The translations under genes and the position numbers were made by a program. Below, piece by piece: positions 44,928 to 54,006 of a DNA stretch of 64,000 bases. Each line of letters begins with the position of its first letter. Position 1 is the stretch's first letter. The DNA is taken from assembly GCF_000737715.1 (NCBI RefSeq), contig NZ_JPRN01000004.1, forward strand, positions 186,001 to 250,000, written 5' to 3'. The notes beneath the pieces are model-generated. The model was given only the letters and a program-made list of their open reading frames with translations, did no database searches and was not told where the DNA came from. This DNA comes from Chryseobacterium sp. JM1. GTDB lineage: Bacteria > Bacteroidota > Bacteroidia > Flavobacteriales > Weeksellaceae.

Positions 44928-45409
44928 TGTTGCTGTTTCTGAAGCCATTCTTCATGTTTATGTTTAAAAAAATCATGCTTATAATTCTGATTTCTTTTGG
45001 CGGCATCTATAGAATGTGAGGTGTGAATATCATCATCTTCTTCTGCAAAATCGGCGAGCTTTTCATAATAACAGTGAAGCTGATCCAGTTCTTTTTCTGT
45101 GAGGTCTTCAATATCAACAATTCTGTTGCTGGCTTTTTCATTGGCGGCTAGAAGTTCATTCAGCTTGATTTGTATCGCTTTGGAGTCTTTGTTCTGTGCT
45201 TTCTGAATTAAAAAAACCATCAGAAAAGTAATAATCGTAGTTCCGGTATTGATCACGAGCTGCCACGTTTCGGAATAATGAAAAACAGGTCCTGAAGCCG
45301 CCCATATCACGACTACGAGTACAGCTCCGATAAATGCATAGGAGCTCCCTGTAAATTTAGTTGCCCAATCTGAAAATTTTTCAAAAAGATTATTGTTCTT
45401 ATGGCCCAT
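44912..45409 (-). CDS. Low-affinity iron permease family protein
   Basis: A 165-aa membrane protein with two hydrophobic helices (about 22-42 and 48-67). The motifs FSDWATKFTGSSYAF, VIWAASGPVFHYSETWQLVINTGTTIITFLMVFLIQ (in parts) and KLNELLAANEKASNRIVDIEDLTEKEL are typical of the bacterial low-affinity iron permease (Fet4-like) family. The name comes from similarity to yeast Fet4; transport by the bacterial members is not well proven. The His-rich cytosolic tail (KHDFFKHKHEE) could bind metal. Single gene close to an iron-uptake module. Confidence 0.8.
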   Translation of the reverse strand: MGHKNNNLFEKFSDWATKFTGSSYAFIGAVLVVVIWAASGPVFHYSETWQLVINTGTTIITFLMVFLIQKAQNKDSKAIQIKLNELLAANEKASNRIVDIEDLTEKELDQLHCYYEKLADFAEEDDDIHTSHSIDAAKRNQNYKHDFFKHKHEEWLQKQQQKKES

Positions 45410-45484
45410 GGTTTCAATTCTTTTAATGAATAAATGTATTGAATTAACTTGAATCGGGGATAAGAAAATTGTGGATATTTTTTT

Positions 45485-45515
45485 GATGGAAGATGGGAAT
45501 TTGAGGATGGAAGTA
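45485..45515. repeat. Dispersed GGAAGATGGGA-type repeat
   Basis: GATGGAAGATGGGAATTTGA (45486-45505) and a second GATGGAAG directly after. The reverse complement occurs at 45708-45725 inside the 3' end of the PepSY gene, and a related copy at about 63305-63330. Confidence 0.45.
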
Positions 45516-45684
45516 CTATTTCACGGTGAGTGTCTGTCTGTCTTTTGATGGATTTTTTGTTTTTTATCTCTCGCGGATTGGGCAGATGAGGCGGATTTTT
45601 TTATTCCGCTTATCAATATCCTTGACAAGATTTTCCATTACAATTGAAAGGAGCGGTAAAGCAGTTTAAAAAGCGGGCCGGATA

Positions 45685-46914
45685 TTATTTTGACTTTGAT
45701 AAACTTCCAGCTCCCATCTTCCCACTTCCTTTCTTAAACCTGTGCCACCAGATCAGAAATCCTGTCACGGGTAAAGAGCATCCAATCATTGAAACGATGA
45801 AATAGAGAATGACACTCGGCAGTCCCATGATTTCTCCTGTGTGGAGAGGTTTTGCTAAAGCGGTGAACTGTTTATTCAATGGTTTGTCTGAAAATAATTC
45901 TTTGGTTTTAAAAACTCCCGTTTTATCGAAGGTGATTTCATCCGGAAGCATCATGCCCAGGAAATTTTGGGTATTGGTCTTGATAACTACATAGCGTGGA
46001 TTTTCTTTGTTGGGAAGTTCGATGCTGGTCACCGCTGTATAAGGAAGCTGTTTATTAGATAGCTCAAGAATCTTGTCTATAGATGCTGAAGCTGTGTTTT
46101 TAAGGTTCTTCTTTTCGTCCTGTTTCTGCAGCATATCTTTAAGGAGACCTCCGAAAGGATCATCACCGCTTTTCTCTTCGGCAATACGATCAATTGAGGA
46201 ACCGCCTAAGCTGACAATAAGACCATTCTTTACCCAAGGATATGTGACATACAATCCTGTAACCGCAATAAAAAAAAGCATGAAAAAGGTATAGAAGCCC
46301 AATGTATTGTGCAGGTCGTAATTCACACGTTGAAATTTCGCTTTAAATTTTACGGTGAGTCCCTGCTTCAGGAACTTCAGTTTTTTGGGCAGCCATAGAA
46401 TCAATCCGGAAATTAACAGTAAACAAAATATCAGGACAGATGCTCCAACAATCTGCCGTCCGGCATTTCCCATCATCAGGTTTCTGTGAATATCAAGAAC
46501 AACTTCAAAAAAACGGTTGGCTCCTGTATCAGCCTGTCCCAGGATCTGCCCTGTATACTGATTGTAATACGAACTTTTATCAAGGTGGTTTTCACGGTAG
46601 GAAACGACATAGCTTCTGTTTTTACTGTCTGGAATGAGAAGTCCCGTAAGTTCTTTTCCGGTTTTCAGCAATCCGGCCTGGATCTGATCCGGAGTATGGG
46701 AAGTTTGCGAACCTGCAGTAATATAAACCAGGTCTTTATTGTAAAGGTCTATGATCTGATTTTTGAAAGCGTACAAACTTCCGGTAAGACACATCACAAA
46801 CACAACAAGACTCGACAGAAGCCCCAGCCAAAGGTGGATGATCCACATCAGATATTTGATAAGGGATTCATTTTTTCTTCGTTTTCGGTAAAGACTTTTA
46901 AATAATGATTTCAT
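45685..46914 (-). CDS. PepSY-domain inner membrane protein
   Basis: A 409-aa PepSY-associated TM protein, a family often encoded with siderophore receptors and thought to reduce ferric-siderophore complexes in the periplasm. About four membrane helices: 17-45 (WIIHLWLGLLSSLVVFVMCL), about 140-165, about 190-215 and about 365-390. Between them lies the periplasmic PepSY region. The start at ATG 46914 is chosen because codons further upstream lie in dispersed repeat sequence. The final residues (KGSGKMGAG) coincide with a dispersed repeat. Last gene of the TonB receptor cluster. Confidence 0.82.
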   Translation of the reverse strand: MKSLFKSLYRKRRKNESLIKYLMWIIHLWLGLLSSLVVFVMCLTGSLYAFKNQIIDLYNKDLVYITAGSQTSHTPDQIQAGLLKTGKELTGLLIPDSKNRSYVVSYRENHLDKSSYYNQYTGQILGQADTGANRFFEVVLDIHRNLMMGNAGRQIVGASVLIFCLLLISGLILWLPKKLKFLKQGLTVKFKAKFQRVNYDLHNTLGFYTFFMLFFIAVTGLYVTYPWVKNGLIVSLGGSSIDRIAEEKSGDDPFGGLLKDMLQKQDEKKNLKNTASASIDKILELSNKQLPYTAVTSIELPNKENPRYVVIKTNTQNFLGMMLPDEITFDKTGVFKTKELFSDKPLNKQFTALAKPLHTGEIMGLPSVILYFIVSMIGCSLPVTGFLIWWHRFKKGSGKMGAGSLSKSK

Positions 46915-46916
46915 TG

Positions 46917-46960
46917 AGTTTGGTGTACGGGTTTCGAGTTTTAGAGTTTGAGGGAGAGTT
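46917..46960. repeat. Dispersed GAGTTTGAGGG-type repeat
   Basis: GAGTTTTAGAGTTTGAGGG at about 46938-46956 with a GTGTACGGG just before. Related to the repeats around the IVP gene at 3936-3976 and 4426-4485. Confidence 0.45.
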
Positions 46961-47011
46961 TGGTTGCTAGTTGTTAGTTGCCGGTTGGATGGTTTACAAA
47001 ATTGATTATAA

Positions 47012-47079
47012 AAAGATCTCATGTCTGAAATCTGGCATCTTGGTTCTCGGTTCTTGAATCTCAAATCAATTATTCACTA
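47012..47079. repeat. Inverted repeat, left copy, flanking iron-uptake genes
   Basis: The reverse complement (TGAATAATTGATTTGAGATT... to ...CAGACATGAGATCTTT) matches 50214-50288 over about 65 bp with few differences and one 7-bp insertion in the other copy. Together they bracket the lipoprotein and TonB receptor genes. Confidence 0.7.
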
Positions 47080-47178
47080 ATCCCTTTAACAGCAAAAACA
47101 TTAAGACAGGAAATACTGCCTTAATGTTTTCTAATTAAAATTTGATATGAATGTTTCTTAGTTTTAAAGGAAGCTTAA

Positions 47179-47796
47179 TTACTTTCTTCCCTTAAACTTA
47201 ATATCTTTTACGATCTCTTCGAATTTCGTATAATGTTCCGGGGTAAGTGCGGTCTTGATCGCTGCTTTTCTCTGGGCATCAAATTTATCCCAGTATTCTT
47301 TAGCAAGATCATTGTTTCCGTGGTAGACATCGTGCGCATCGTTAAATGCTTTTTCGAATGCATCGTTGGCTGCATTCACTACTTTGAATTCATCTTCTGA
47401 AAGCTGGCCCTCAGTTTTGATTCTTTCAAGAAGTGCATTGTCATATCTCGGTCTTTTTCTTGAGTTTTCATCAACGAATTTGTTGAATCTTTCCATCTGG
47501 GTAGCATCAAGTACTTTGGCCATGTCAACAGACTGCTGTGCTCTCAGCTCTTCATTTTTGATTCCCAGTGCTACACGGTCCATATTTCCTCCCTGTGCTT
47601 TTGCTGCCTGGAAGTTCTGTTCCTGAAGGTCCTGGTATTTCTTAGTAATCTCGTCAAAGCTTTTCACCTGATCCGGGGTAAGCTGTACTTCAGTTTTGAA
47701 CTGATTATAGTCGATTCCTTTCTTTTTGTCTCCTGAACATGCAACGGATATTGCAACAAGAGCAAAGGCTAAGAAGAATGTTTTTACGCTTTTCAT
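47179..47796 (-). CDS. Helical lipoprotein in siderophore-uptake cluster
   Basis: A 205-aa lipoprotein (lipobox ISVACSG, Cys about 20) made almost wholly of charged helices with repeated LTPDQ/LSEDE/LTPEH motifs (about 37, 137 and 180), in the style of Spy/LTXXQ-type periplasmic proteins. No named family is certain. It starts 18 bp after the TonB receptor and precedes the PepSY protein, so it probably acts with them at the envelope, perhaps in metal sensing or chaperoning. Confidence 0.6.
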   Translation of the reverse strand: MKSVKTFFLAFALVAISVACSGDKKKGIDYNQFKTEVQLTPDQVKSFDEITKKYQDLQEQNFQAAKAQGGNMDRVALGIKNEELRAQQSVDMAKVLDATQMERFNKFVDENSRKRPRYDNALLERIKTEGQLSEDEFKVVNAANDAFEKAFNDAHDVYHGNNDLAKEYWDKFDAQRKAAIKTALTPEHYTKFEEIVKDIKFKGRK

Positions 47797-47814
47797 AATG
47801 AATAAATTTGCTGA

Positions 47815-49989
47815 TTAGAATTTATAGTTTACCTGTACGGCAAAGTTTCTCGGTTGAATCTGATCGATATAGCCCCCTCTGAAGTATGAGTTGTACCCTA
47901 CGGAATCAAAAATATTGTTGAAGAAACCTCTCAGTCCCAATCCGTTTTTGAAAGTGTACCCGATCTGAGCATCTACAGTAGTATATTCCGGCATATTGAA
48001 AGGTTTTTCACCTGGTTGTGTTCCGTTTACGTGGCCATTGTCTGCATTGGTATACGTTTGCTTGAAATCATCAACTGGTCTTGTTCCTACGTAATAGATT
48101 CCTGCCCCCACATCAAGTCCTGTCAGAGCTCCTTCGTTAAATTTATAATTCAACCATGCATTCGCAGAATGTTTTGGAGTATTGATAGGAGCTGAACCAT
48201 TTACAAATGACGGACTATCCTTATACTGAGCATCTACATACGCCCATCCTGTCATCACCTGAAGGTTTGGAAGAATTTTCCCAATCAATTCAATCTCCAT
48301 TCCTTTTCTTCTTAATTCACCTGCCATTGCATAGATTCCTGTACTGTTTCCGTCTTTCAGAAGTTCATACGACAAGTTATCGGTGTTAATATCAAAGAAT
48401 GTCACATTGAATCTTAATCTTTCATTCAGCCAGTCAGATTTAATTCCGGCTTCCCATTGTTTGGTTGTAGAAGCGCCTACAGTTCCACCTCCAGCTAATC
48501 GGTTATTAGAACTTCTCAATGCTGTGGTACTTGTATAGGAACCAAAGACGTTCATATTTTCAATAGGAGAAATCATAATTCCTAATGAAGGATTCCATGC
48601 ATAATCTTTTTCCTTATCAGAACCGATTAATCTGCTGTAACGAAGTCCTAAATGGGCTTTAATATATTTGTTGAAAGTAATAACGTCCTGTGCCATTACT
48701 CCCATAGTAGGCGCTACTGCGTTAATAGCTTTGGCTGTTGCAAGGTCGATATTAACTCCTGCAGGAAGAATATTGCTTACTTCTTCAAGAACATTGATCT
48801 TATCGATAACTTTAGTAGCATCGTATGAAGTCGTGGTCACATTAGATTCTTTCCAATCGAATCCTACCTGGAAAGTATGTTTCATAAAACCAGTCTTCAC
48901 ATCTGCCCCGATAAAATCAAACTGAAAGACTTTGTTCAAATCTTCTCTGTCGGATCTGGTTAATGTTCTATTACGGAATTCAGTCGGGTTATTTCTATTT
49001 AGAGGCGCCAAAGCTGCACCAATAATCTCAGACTGATAAGATGAGCTCATGTAAGCTGCTCTTAACTTTAATTTTTCAGTAAGTTTTCTTGTTACCGTTG
49101 TAGAGAAATTGAAGGTTTCGATTTTTGCATTATCTGAAGCAAAACCAAGGAACTTTCTTCCCGGCATTCTGTATATGGCTTCCACATCTCCTTTGGCAAG
49201 GTTTACTGTTCCTCTGTCGGGCGTGGTATTGTTGTGCATATAATCCATCTCCACTACGATCTCCGTCTTATCATCAGGACGGAATGCAATAGATGGGTTT
49301 ACATAAATACGGTCTGTATTGATAAATCTTCTGAAACTGTTGTTATCCTGGTAAGCAGCATTCAATCTTACAGCTACTTTCCCCTGAGAATCCAGAACTC
49401 TCTGGAAATCTGCTGTAGCTCTGTAAAAATCCCAGCTTCCATATCTGAAGCCAACATTGGTTTCGTTGATAAACTTAGGAACCTTCGTCACTACGTTGAT
49501 AACACCTCCTGCAGAACCAAGTCCGTCACCGATTCCCTGCGTTACTGCAGCAGAACCTTTAATCACCTGAATACTTTCCACACCCTGCATGTCTGTAAGC
49601 ATCGCTCCGGTACGGAAATCCGAATCCATCTGAACCCCGTTCTTTAAAACAGGTACTCCACGATACCCTCTGATAGACATACTTTCTCTTGTTCCTCCAT
49701 AGCTTCCGAACTGGGTAACTCCAGGGATGTTTTTAGCAACATCTGTTACAGTCAGACCTCCAAGATCTTCAATTACTTTATAGGAGATCACGGAAATACT
49801 CTGGATCTGGTCTCTGGTTTTCAAAGGAAGTCTGGTAATGGCTTCAAGGCCTACCGGCTGTTTCTTTTTTTCACCAAATAATTCTACTTCATCAATCTCT
49901 TTTGATTTTTTAATAGAATCATTCACTTGCTGTGCGTTTACAAAAACCCCACCTAATACAAGCAGAGAAAAGGATACTACTTTATTCAT
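47815..49989 (-). CDS. TonB-dependent siderophore receptor
   Basis: A 724-aa outer membrane receptor with signal peptide (about 1-19). The plug domain (about 55-165) includes IPGVTQFGSYGGTRESMSIRG, VLKNGVQMDS and IQVIKGSAAVTQGIGDGLGSAGGVINVVTK. A 22-strand-type barrel ends in NFAVQVNYKF with terminal Phe. The plug order matches the FhuA/FpvA-like TonB-siderophore class, so a ferric siderophore is the likely ligand. It heads a cluster with a lipoprotein and a PepSY protein. A candidate Fur box lies about 70 bp upstream. Confidence 0.9.
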   Translation of the reverse strand: MNKVVSFSLLVLGGVFVNAQQVNDSIKKSKEIDEVELFGEKKKQPVGLEAITRLPLKTRDQIQSISVISYKVIEDLGGLTVTDVAKNIPGVTQFGSYGGTRESMSIRGYRGVPVLKNGVQMDSDFRTGAMLTDMQGVESIQVIKGSAAVTQGIGDGLGSAGGVINVVTKVPKFINETNVGFRYGSWDFYRATADFQRVLDSQGKVAVRLNAAYQDNNSFRRFINTDRIYVNPSIAFRPDDKTEIVVEMDYMHNNTTPDRGTVNLAKGDVEAIYRMPGRKFLGFASDNAKIETFNFSTTVTRKLTEKLKLRAAYMSSSYQSEIIGAALAPLNRNNPTEFRNRTLTRSDREDLNKVFQFDFIGADVKTGFMKHTFQVGFDWKESNVTTTSYDATKVIDKINVLEEVSNILPAGVNIDLATAKAINAVAPTMGVMAQDVITFNKYIKAHLGLRYSRLIGSDKEKDYAWNPSLGIMISPIENMNVFGSYTSTTALRSSNNRLAGGGTVGASTTKQWEAGIKSDWLNERLRFNVTFFDINTDNLSYELLKDGNSTGIYAMAGELRRKGMEIELIGKILPNLQVMTGWAYVDAQYKDSPSFVNGSAPINTPKHSANAWLNYKFNEGALTGLDVGAGIYYVGTRPVDDFKQTYTNADNGHVNGTQPGEKPFNMPEYTTVDAQIGYTFKNGLGLRGFFNNIFDSVGYNSYFRGGYIDQIQPRNFAVQVNYKF

Positions 49990-50060
49990 CTGATAATTTT
50001 TTGCAAATTATTATTTTTAATGATTCTAAATAAATAAACACAGGTGACATATCTCACGTC

Positions 50061-50079
50061 GATATGACTAATCATTATC
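50061..50079 (-). promoter_or_regulatory. Candidate Fur box upstream of siderophore receptor
   Basis: GATATGACTAATCATTATC agrees with the 19-bp Fur consensus GATAATGATAATCATTATC at 15 of 19 positions. Located about 72 bp upstream of the receptor start, where iron-dependent repression would be expected. Confidence 0.5.
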
Positions 50080-50113
50080 AGATTATAAATGAGTCTGCAG
50101 ATGTGGTAGAGAT

Positions 50114-50143
50114 CCTTTAACGATACCGTAGCATCATTAAAGG
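50114..50143. other. Hairpin upstream of siderophore receptor
   Basis: CCTTTAACGAT / ATCATTAAAGG, an 11-bp stem with one mismatch and an 8-nt loop. No T-run on either side. Role unknown. Confidence 0.35.
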
Positions 50144-50190
50144 TACCGGGAAAAAGTGGACTTATGGGTGTAAAAGATGAATTGTGAATT

Positions 50191-50220
50191 GTGAATTTTG
50201 CTGCGCAAATGAATGGTGAA
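50191..50220. repeat. Direct repeat unit, copy 1 (TTTTGC-TGC-GCAAA type)
   Basis: A 30-bp unit (GTGAATTTTGCTGCGCAAAT...GGTGAA) that recurs at 50326-50355 with about 27 of 30 bases identical. Each has an internal TTTTGC/GCAAA dyad. Confidence 0.6.
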
Positions 50221-50288
50221 TAATTGATTTAAGATTCAAGAACCAAGAGTCAAGATGCTAGATTTCAGATTTCAGACATGAGACTTTT
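50214..50288. repeat. Inverted repeat, right copy, flanking iron-uptake genes
   Basis: TGGTGAATAATTGATTTAAG... to ...CAGACATGAGACTTTT, the inverted partner of 47012-47079. It lies between the siderophore receptor and rpsJ. Confidence 0.7.
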
Positions 50289-50325
50289 AGGGAATGGTTT
50301 AGATTAAAGTTAAGAAACTTGAATG

Positions 50326-50355
50326 GTGAATTTTGCTTCGCAAGTGAATGGTGAA
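50326..50355. repeat. Direct repeat unit, copy 2
   Basis: GTGAATTTTGCTTCGCAAGT...GGTGAA, second copy of the 30-bp unit at 50191-50220. Confidence 0.6.
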
Positions 50356-50380
50356 ATTTTTAATAATACCTATAGTTTAA

Positions 50381-50415
50381 ACAAAAAAAAATCCGTCCCT
50401 AAAAAGGAACGGATT
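50381..50415 (-). terminator. Terminator of the str operon after rpsJ
   Basis: AATCCGTCCC (50390-50399) / GGAACGGATT (50406-50415), one mismatch, followed on the minus strand by nine T. It shows that transcription from rpsL ends after rpsJ instead of continuing to rplC. Confidence 0.85.
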
Positions 50416-50441
50416 CTTTTATATTGCAAAGTATGCAGTTA

Positions 50442-50747
50442 TCACACTTTAATTTCAACGTCTACACCGCTTGGTAACTCTAACTTCATTAGAGCATCAA
50501 CAGTTTTAGAAGAAGAAGAGTAGATATCCATCAATCTCTTGTGAGCTGATAATTGAAACTGCTCTCTAGCTTTCTTGTTTACGTGTGGAGATCTCAACAC
50601 AGTGAAGATTCTCTTATTTGTAGGTAATGGAATTGGTCCGTTTACAACAGCACCAGTAGCCTTTACCGTTTTTACGATTTTCTCAGCAGACTTGTCTACC
50701 AAGTTGTAATCGTAAGATTTTAGTTTTATTCTGATTCTTTGTGACAT
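50442..50747 (-). CDS. rpsJ: 30S ribosomal protein S10
   Basis: A 101-aa S10 of the 30S head, also the NusE antitermination factor. [55 protein letters not shown] sequence (parts) and [11 protein letters not shown] are diagnostic. It is the last gene of the str operon (17 bp after fusA) and is followed by a terminator. Its usual downstream neighbour rplC lies 17 kb away. Confidence 0.98.
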   Translation of the reverse strand: MSQRIRIKLKSYDYNLVDKSAEKIVKTVKATGAVVNGPIPLPTNKRIFTVLRSPHVNKKAREQFQLSAHKRLMDIYSSSSKTVDALMKLELPSGVDVEIKV

Positions 50748-50764
50748 TTCTTTAATTTAAAAAA

Positions 50765-52882
50765 TTAACCTTTTGCTTTAGCAATGATATCTTCAGCAAC
50801 GTTTTGAGGAGTTGCTTGGTACTTCTCTAATTCCATAGAAGAAGTAGCTCTTCCTGATGAAAGTGTTCTTAGAGTAGTTACATATCCAAACATTTCAGAA
50901 AGTGGAACAGAACCTTTGATTACAACAGCTCCGTTTTTCTCTTCCTGACCACTGATCGTACCTCTTCTCTTGTTAAGGTCACCAATGATGTTACCCATGT
51001 ATTCTTCCGGAGTTACAACTTCCAGTTTCATAATAGGCTCCATAATTACTGGCTTAGCAGCACGTCCCGCTTCTTTAAATCCTAATTTAGCTGCCATTTC
51101 GAAAGAAAGTGCATCAGAATCCACCGCGTGGAAAGATCCGTCTTTAAGAATAACTTTAATACCTTCAACTTCGAAACCAGCCAAAGGACCGTTTTTCATT
51201 GCAGCTTTAAAGCCTTTTTCAATAGCAGGAACAAATTCTCTAGGAACGTTACCACCTTTGATCTCATTAATAAATTCAAGACCTATTTTACCTTCGTCAG
51301 CTGGTCCTAGTTCAAATACAATATCAGCAAATTTACCTTTACCACCAGATTGTTTTTTGTAAACTTCTCTGTGCTGAGCAACTCTTGTAAGATTTTCTTT
51401 GTATTCTACCTGAGGTTGACCCTGGTTAACTTCTACTTTGAATTCTCTTCTCATACGGTCTACAAGAATGTCAAGGTGAAGTTCACCCATTCCTGAGATA
51501 ATCGTTTGACCAGAAGCTTCGTCAGTTTTAACCTGGAAAGTAGGATCTTCTTCAGCTAGTTTAGCCAGAGCGTTACCCATTTTATCCTGGTCTGCCTTAG
51601 TTTTAGGCTCAACAGCAATACCAATTACCGGATCAGGGAAAACCATCGATTCAAGAACGATTGGGTTTTTCTCGTCACACATTGTATCACCAGTTTTGAT
51701 AGATTTAAAACCTACAGCTGCACCAATATCTCCTGCTTCAATATATTCTACAGGATTTTGCTTGTTAGCGTGCATCTGATAGATTCTAGAGATTCTTTCT
51801 TTATCACCTGAACGGGTGTTCAAGATATAAGAACCTGCATCAAGTCTTCCAGAGTAAGCTCTGAAGAATGCTAGTCTTCCCACGAACGGGTCAGTAGCAA
51901 TCTTAAATGCTAAAGCTGCGAAAGGCTCGTCTACAGATGGTTTTCTTGTAATATCAAGATCTGTTCTTGGGTCAGTACCTTTGATATCATCTTTATCCAA
52001 TGGAGAAGGAAGGTATTTACATACCGCATCCAACATAAACTGTACTCCTTTATTCTTAAATGAAGAACCACAAGTCATTGGGATAATAGATAAATCGATA
52101 GTAGCTTTTCTAAGAGCTTCGTTGATTTCGTCTTCTGAAATTGAATCCGGATCTTCGAAGAATTTCTCCATCAAAGTATCATCATAATCAGCAACAGCTT
52201 CAACTAATTTCTCTCTGTATTCCAGAACTTCAGCCTTCATGTCTTCAGGAATTGGCACTACTTCGAAAGTAGCTCCTTGTCCTGCTTCGTCCCAAACGAT
52301 AGCTCTGTTTTTAATTAAGTCTACTACACCTTTGAAATCTTCTTCAGCACCGATTGGTAAAACGATTGGAACTGCGTTTGATCCTAACATCGTCTTAACC
52401 TGGTTTACCACGTTAAGGAAGTCAGCACCTTGTCTGTCCATTTTGTTTACGAATCCCATTCTTGCAACTTTGTAGTTGTCAGCAAGTCTCCAGTTTGTTT
52501 CAGACTGAGGCTCTACTCCATCTACTGCAGAGAATAAGAATACCAATCCATCTAATACTCTCAAAGATCTGTTTACTTCTACTGTGAAGTCAACGTGTCC
52601 CGGTGTATCGATGATGTTGAAGTGGTAAGACTTACTTTCAGGTAACATTTTACCTTGGTCAGTCGGGAAGTTCCAGTTACAAGTAGTCGCTGCAGAAGTA
52701 ATGGTAATACCTCTTTCAGCTTCCTGCTCCATCCAGTCCATTGTAGAAGCTCCATCGTGAACTTCACCAATTTTGTGGTTTACTCCCGTATAGAATAAGA
52801 TTCTTTCCGTAGTAGTAGTTTTACCAGCATCAATGTGCGCAGCAATACCAATATTTCTTGTAAATTTAAGATCTCTACTCAT
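50765..52882 (-). CDS. fusA: Elongation factor G
   Basis: A 705-aa translational GTPase driving translocation and, with RRF, ribosome recycling. G1 [14 protein letters not shown], switch [11 protein letters not shown] and G4 NKMD mark the GTPase; five EF-G domains are present to the end ([22 protein letters not shown]). It lies between rpsG and rpsJ with short gaps, as in classical str operons. No tuf gene follows. Confidence 0.98.
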   Translation of the reverse strand: MSRDLKFTRNIGIAAHIDAGKTTTTERILFYTGVNHKIGEVHDGASTMDWMEQEAERGITITSAATTCNWNFPTDQGKMLPESKSYHFNIIDTPGHVDFTVEVNRSLRVLDGLVFLFSAVDGVEPQSETNWRLADNYKVARMGFVNKMDRQGADFLNVVNQVKTMLGSNAVPIVLPIGAEEDFKGVVDLIKNRAIVWDEAGQGATFEVVPIPEDMKAEVLEYREKLVEAVADYDDTLMEKFFEDPDSISEDEINEALRKATIDLSIIPMTCGSSFKNKGVQFMLDAVCKYLPSPLDKDDIKGTDPRTDLDITRKPSVDEPFAALAFKIATDPFVGRLAFFRAYSGRLDAGSYILNTRSGDKERISRIYQMHANKQNPVEYIEAGDIGAAVGFKSIKTGDTMCDEKNPIVLESMVFPDPVIGIAVEPKTKADQDKMGNALAKLAEEDPTFQVKTDEASGQTIISGMGELHLDILVDRMRREFKVEVNQGQPQVEYKENLTRVAQHREVYKKQSGGKGKFADIVFELGPADEGKIGLEFINEIKGGNVPREFVPAIEKGFKAAMKNGPLAGFEVEGIKVILKDGSFHAVDSDALSFEMAAKLGFKEAGRAAKPVIMEPIMKLEVVTPEEYMGNIIGDLNKRRGTISGQEEKNGAVVIKGSVPLSEMFGYVTTLRTLSSGRATSSMELEKYQATPQNVAEDIIAKAKG

Positions 52883-52888
52883 TTCTAA

Positions 52889-53365
52889 TTAGAATTTAAA
52901 GTGTGAGAAAGCTTTGTTAGCTTCCGCCATTTTGTGAGTATCAGATTTTTTCTTGTAAGCAGCACCTTCTTCTCTTGAAGCGGCAACTACTTCATTAGCT
53001 AATTTCAAAGCCATAGACTTATCATTTCTTTTCTTAGAATAGCTAATTAACCATTTCATTGCCATAGAAATTTTTCTATCAGCTCTGATTGGCATAGGAA
53101 TCTGGAAGTTAGCTCCACCTACTCTTCTAGAACGTACTTCTACGTGAGGCATAACGTTAGTTAATGCATCTTTCCAGATTTCAAGGGCTGTCTTTTCAGT
53201 TTCTCCTTTTTTAGTTTCTACGATTTCTAAAGCATCATAGAAAATTTTGAATGCGATTGACTTCTTACCGTCAAGCATTAGGTTGTTTACAAATCTAGTT
53301 ACCAATTGATCATTAAACTTCGGATCTGGTAACAACGGTCTTTTTTTCGCTTTTGTCTTTCTCAT
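52889..53365 (-). CDS. rpsG: 30S ribosomal protein S7
   Basis: A 158-aa S7, the primary assembly protein of the 30S head and a known regulator of the str operon in E. coli. [16 protein letters not shown] at the start, [21 protein letters not shown] in the middle (the conserved beta-hairpin region). 23 bp after rpsL and 6 bp before fusA. Confidence 0.98.
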   Translation of the reverse strand: MRKTKAKKRPLLPDPKFNDQLVTRFVNNLMLDGKKSIAFKIFYDALEIVETKKGETEKTALEIWKDALTNVMPHVEVRSRRVGGANFQIPMPIRADRKISMAMKWLISYSKKRNDKSMALKLANEVVAASREEGAAYKKKSDTHKMAEANKAFSHFKF

Positions 53366-53388
53366 TGCTTCTGTACCTTATTTAATGA

Positions 53389-53802
53389 TTATTTTTTCTT
53401 TCCTTTTGCTGGTGCAGCAGCTGCCTGACCTGGCTTAGGTCTCTTAGCTCCATACTTCGATCTTCTCTGTGTTCTTCCATTTACACCTGCAGTGTCTAAA
53501 GCACCTCTTACGATGTGGTAACGTACTCCCGGTAGGTCTTTCACCCTTCCGCCTCTCACCAATACTATCGAGTGCTCTTGAAGATTATGTCCTTCGCCCG
53601 GGATGTAGGCGTTGACTTCCTTCCCGTTAGAAAGTCTTACCCTTGCAACTTTTCTAAGTGCAGAGTTAGGTTTCTTAGGAGTGGTAGTATATACTCTCGT
53701 ACATACACCTCGTCTTTGTGGACAAGAATCAAGGGCAGCCGATTTGCTCTTCTTGGCAAGCGTGGCTCTTCCTTTTCTTACTAATTGTTGAATAGTAGGC
53801 AT
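53389..53802 (-). CDS. rpsL: 30S ribosomal protein S12
   Basis: A 137-aa S12 at the decoding centre. [36 protein letters not shown] and [16 protein letters not shown] are intact. The Lys residues in TPKKPNS and GRVKDLPG, where streptomycin-resistance substitutions occur, are wild type. The C-terminal tail after SKYGAKRPK is an Ala/Lys-rich extension. First gene of the str operon, with a consensus promoter directly upstream. Confidence 0.98.
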   Translation of the reverse strand: MPTIQQLVRKGRATLAKKSKSAALDSCPQRRGVCTRVYTTTPKKPNSALRKVARVRLSNGKEVNAYIPGEGHNLQEHSIVLVRGGRVKDLPGVRYHIVRGALDTAGVNGRTQRRSKYGAKRPKPGQAAAAPAKGKKK

Positions 53803-53826
53803 TTAATTGCTTTTTATTTTAGGGTG

Positions 53827-53857
53827 CAAAAATAGGAATATTTTTCCAATCTACAAA
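53827..53857 (-). promoter_or_regulatory. Promoter of the str operon
   Basis: TTTG (53854-53857, minus strand), 19-nt spacer, TATTTTTG (53827-53834), 24 nt upstream of rpsL. Same architecture as the rplC promoter. Confidence 0.8.
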
Positions 53858-54006
53858 AACTTATAGAAAAATTAAAATCAAACACTTACACCAAAAAGAC
53901 ATTGCCCCTGAACGGCCAAATAACAGACCACCGATATACATTGAGAAAATGTGAAATTGGAAGGTGGTATTTATCTTATCAACTCTATATTAAATAATTG
54001 TAAAAC

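Noticed and set aside
46915..47064. 50-codon extension at the start of the PepSY protein
   Set aside because: The extension is translated dispersed-repeat sequence; the family N-terminus starts at ATG 46914.
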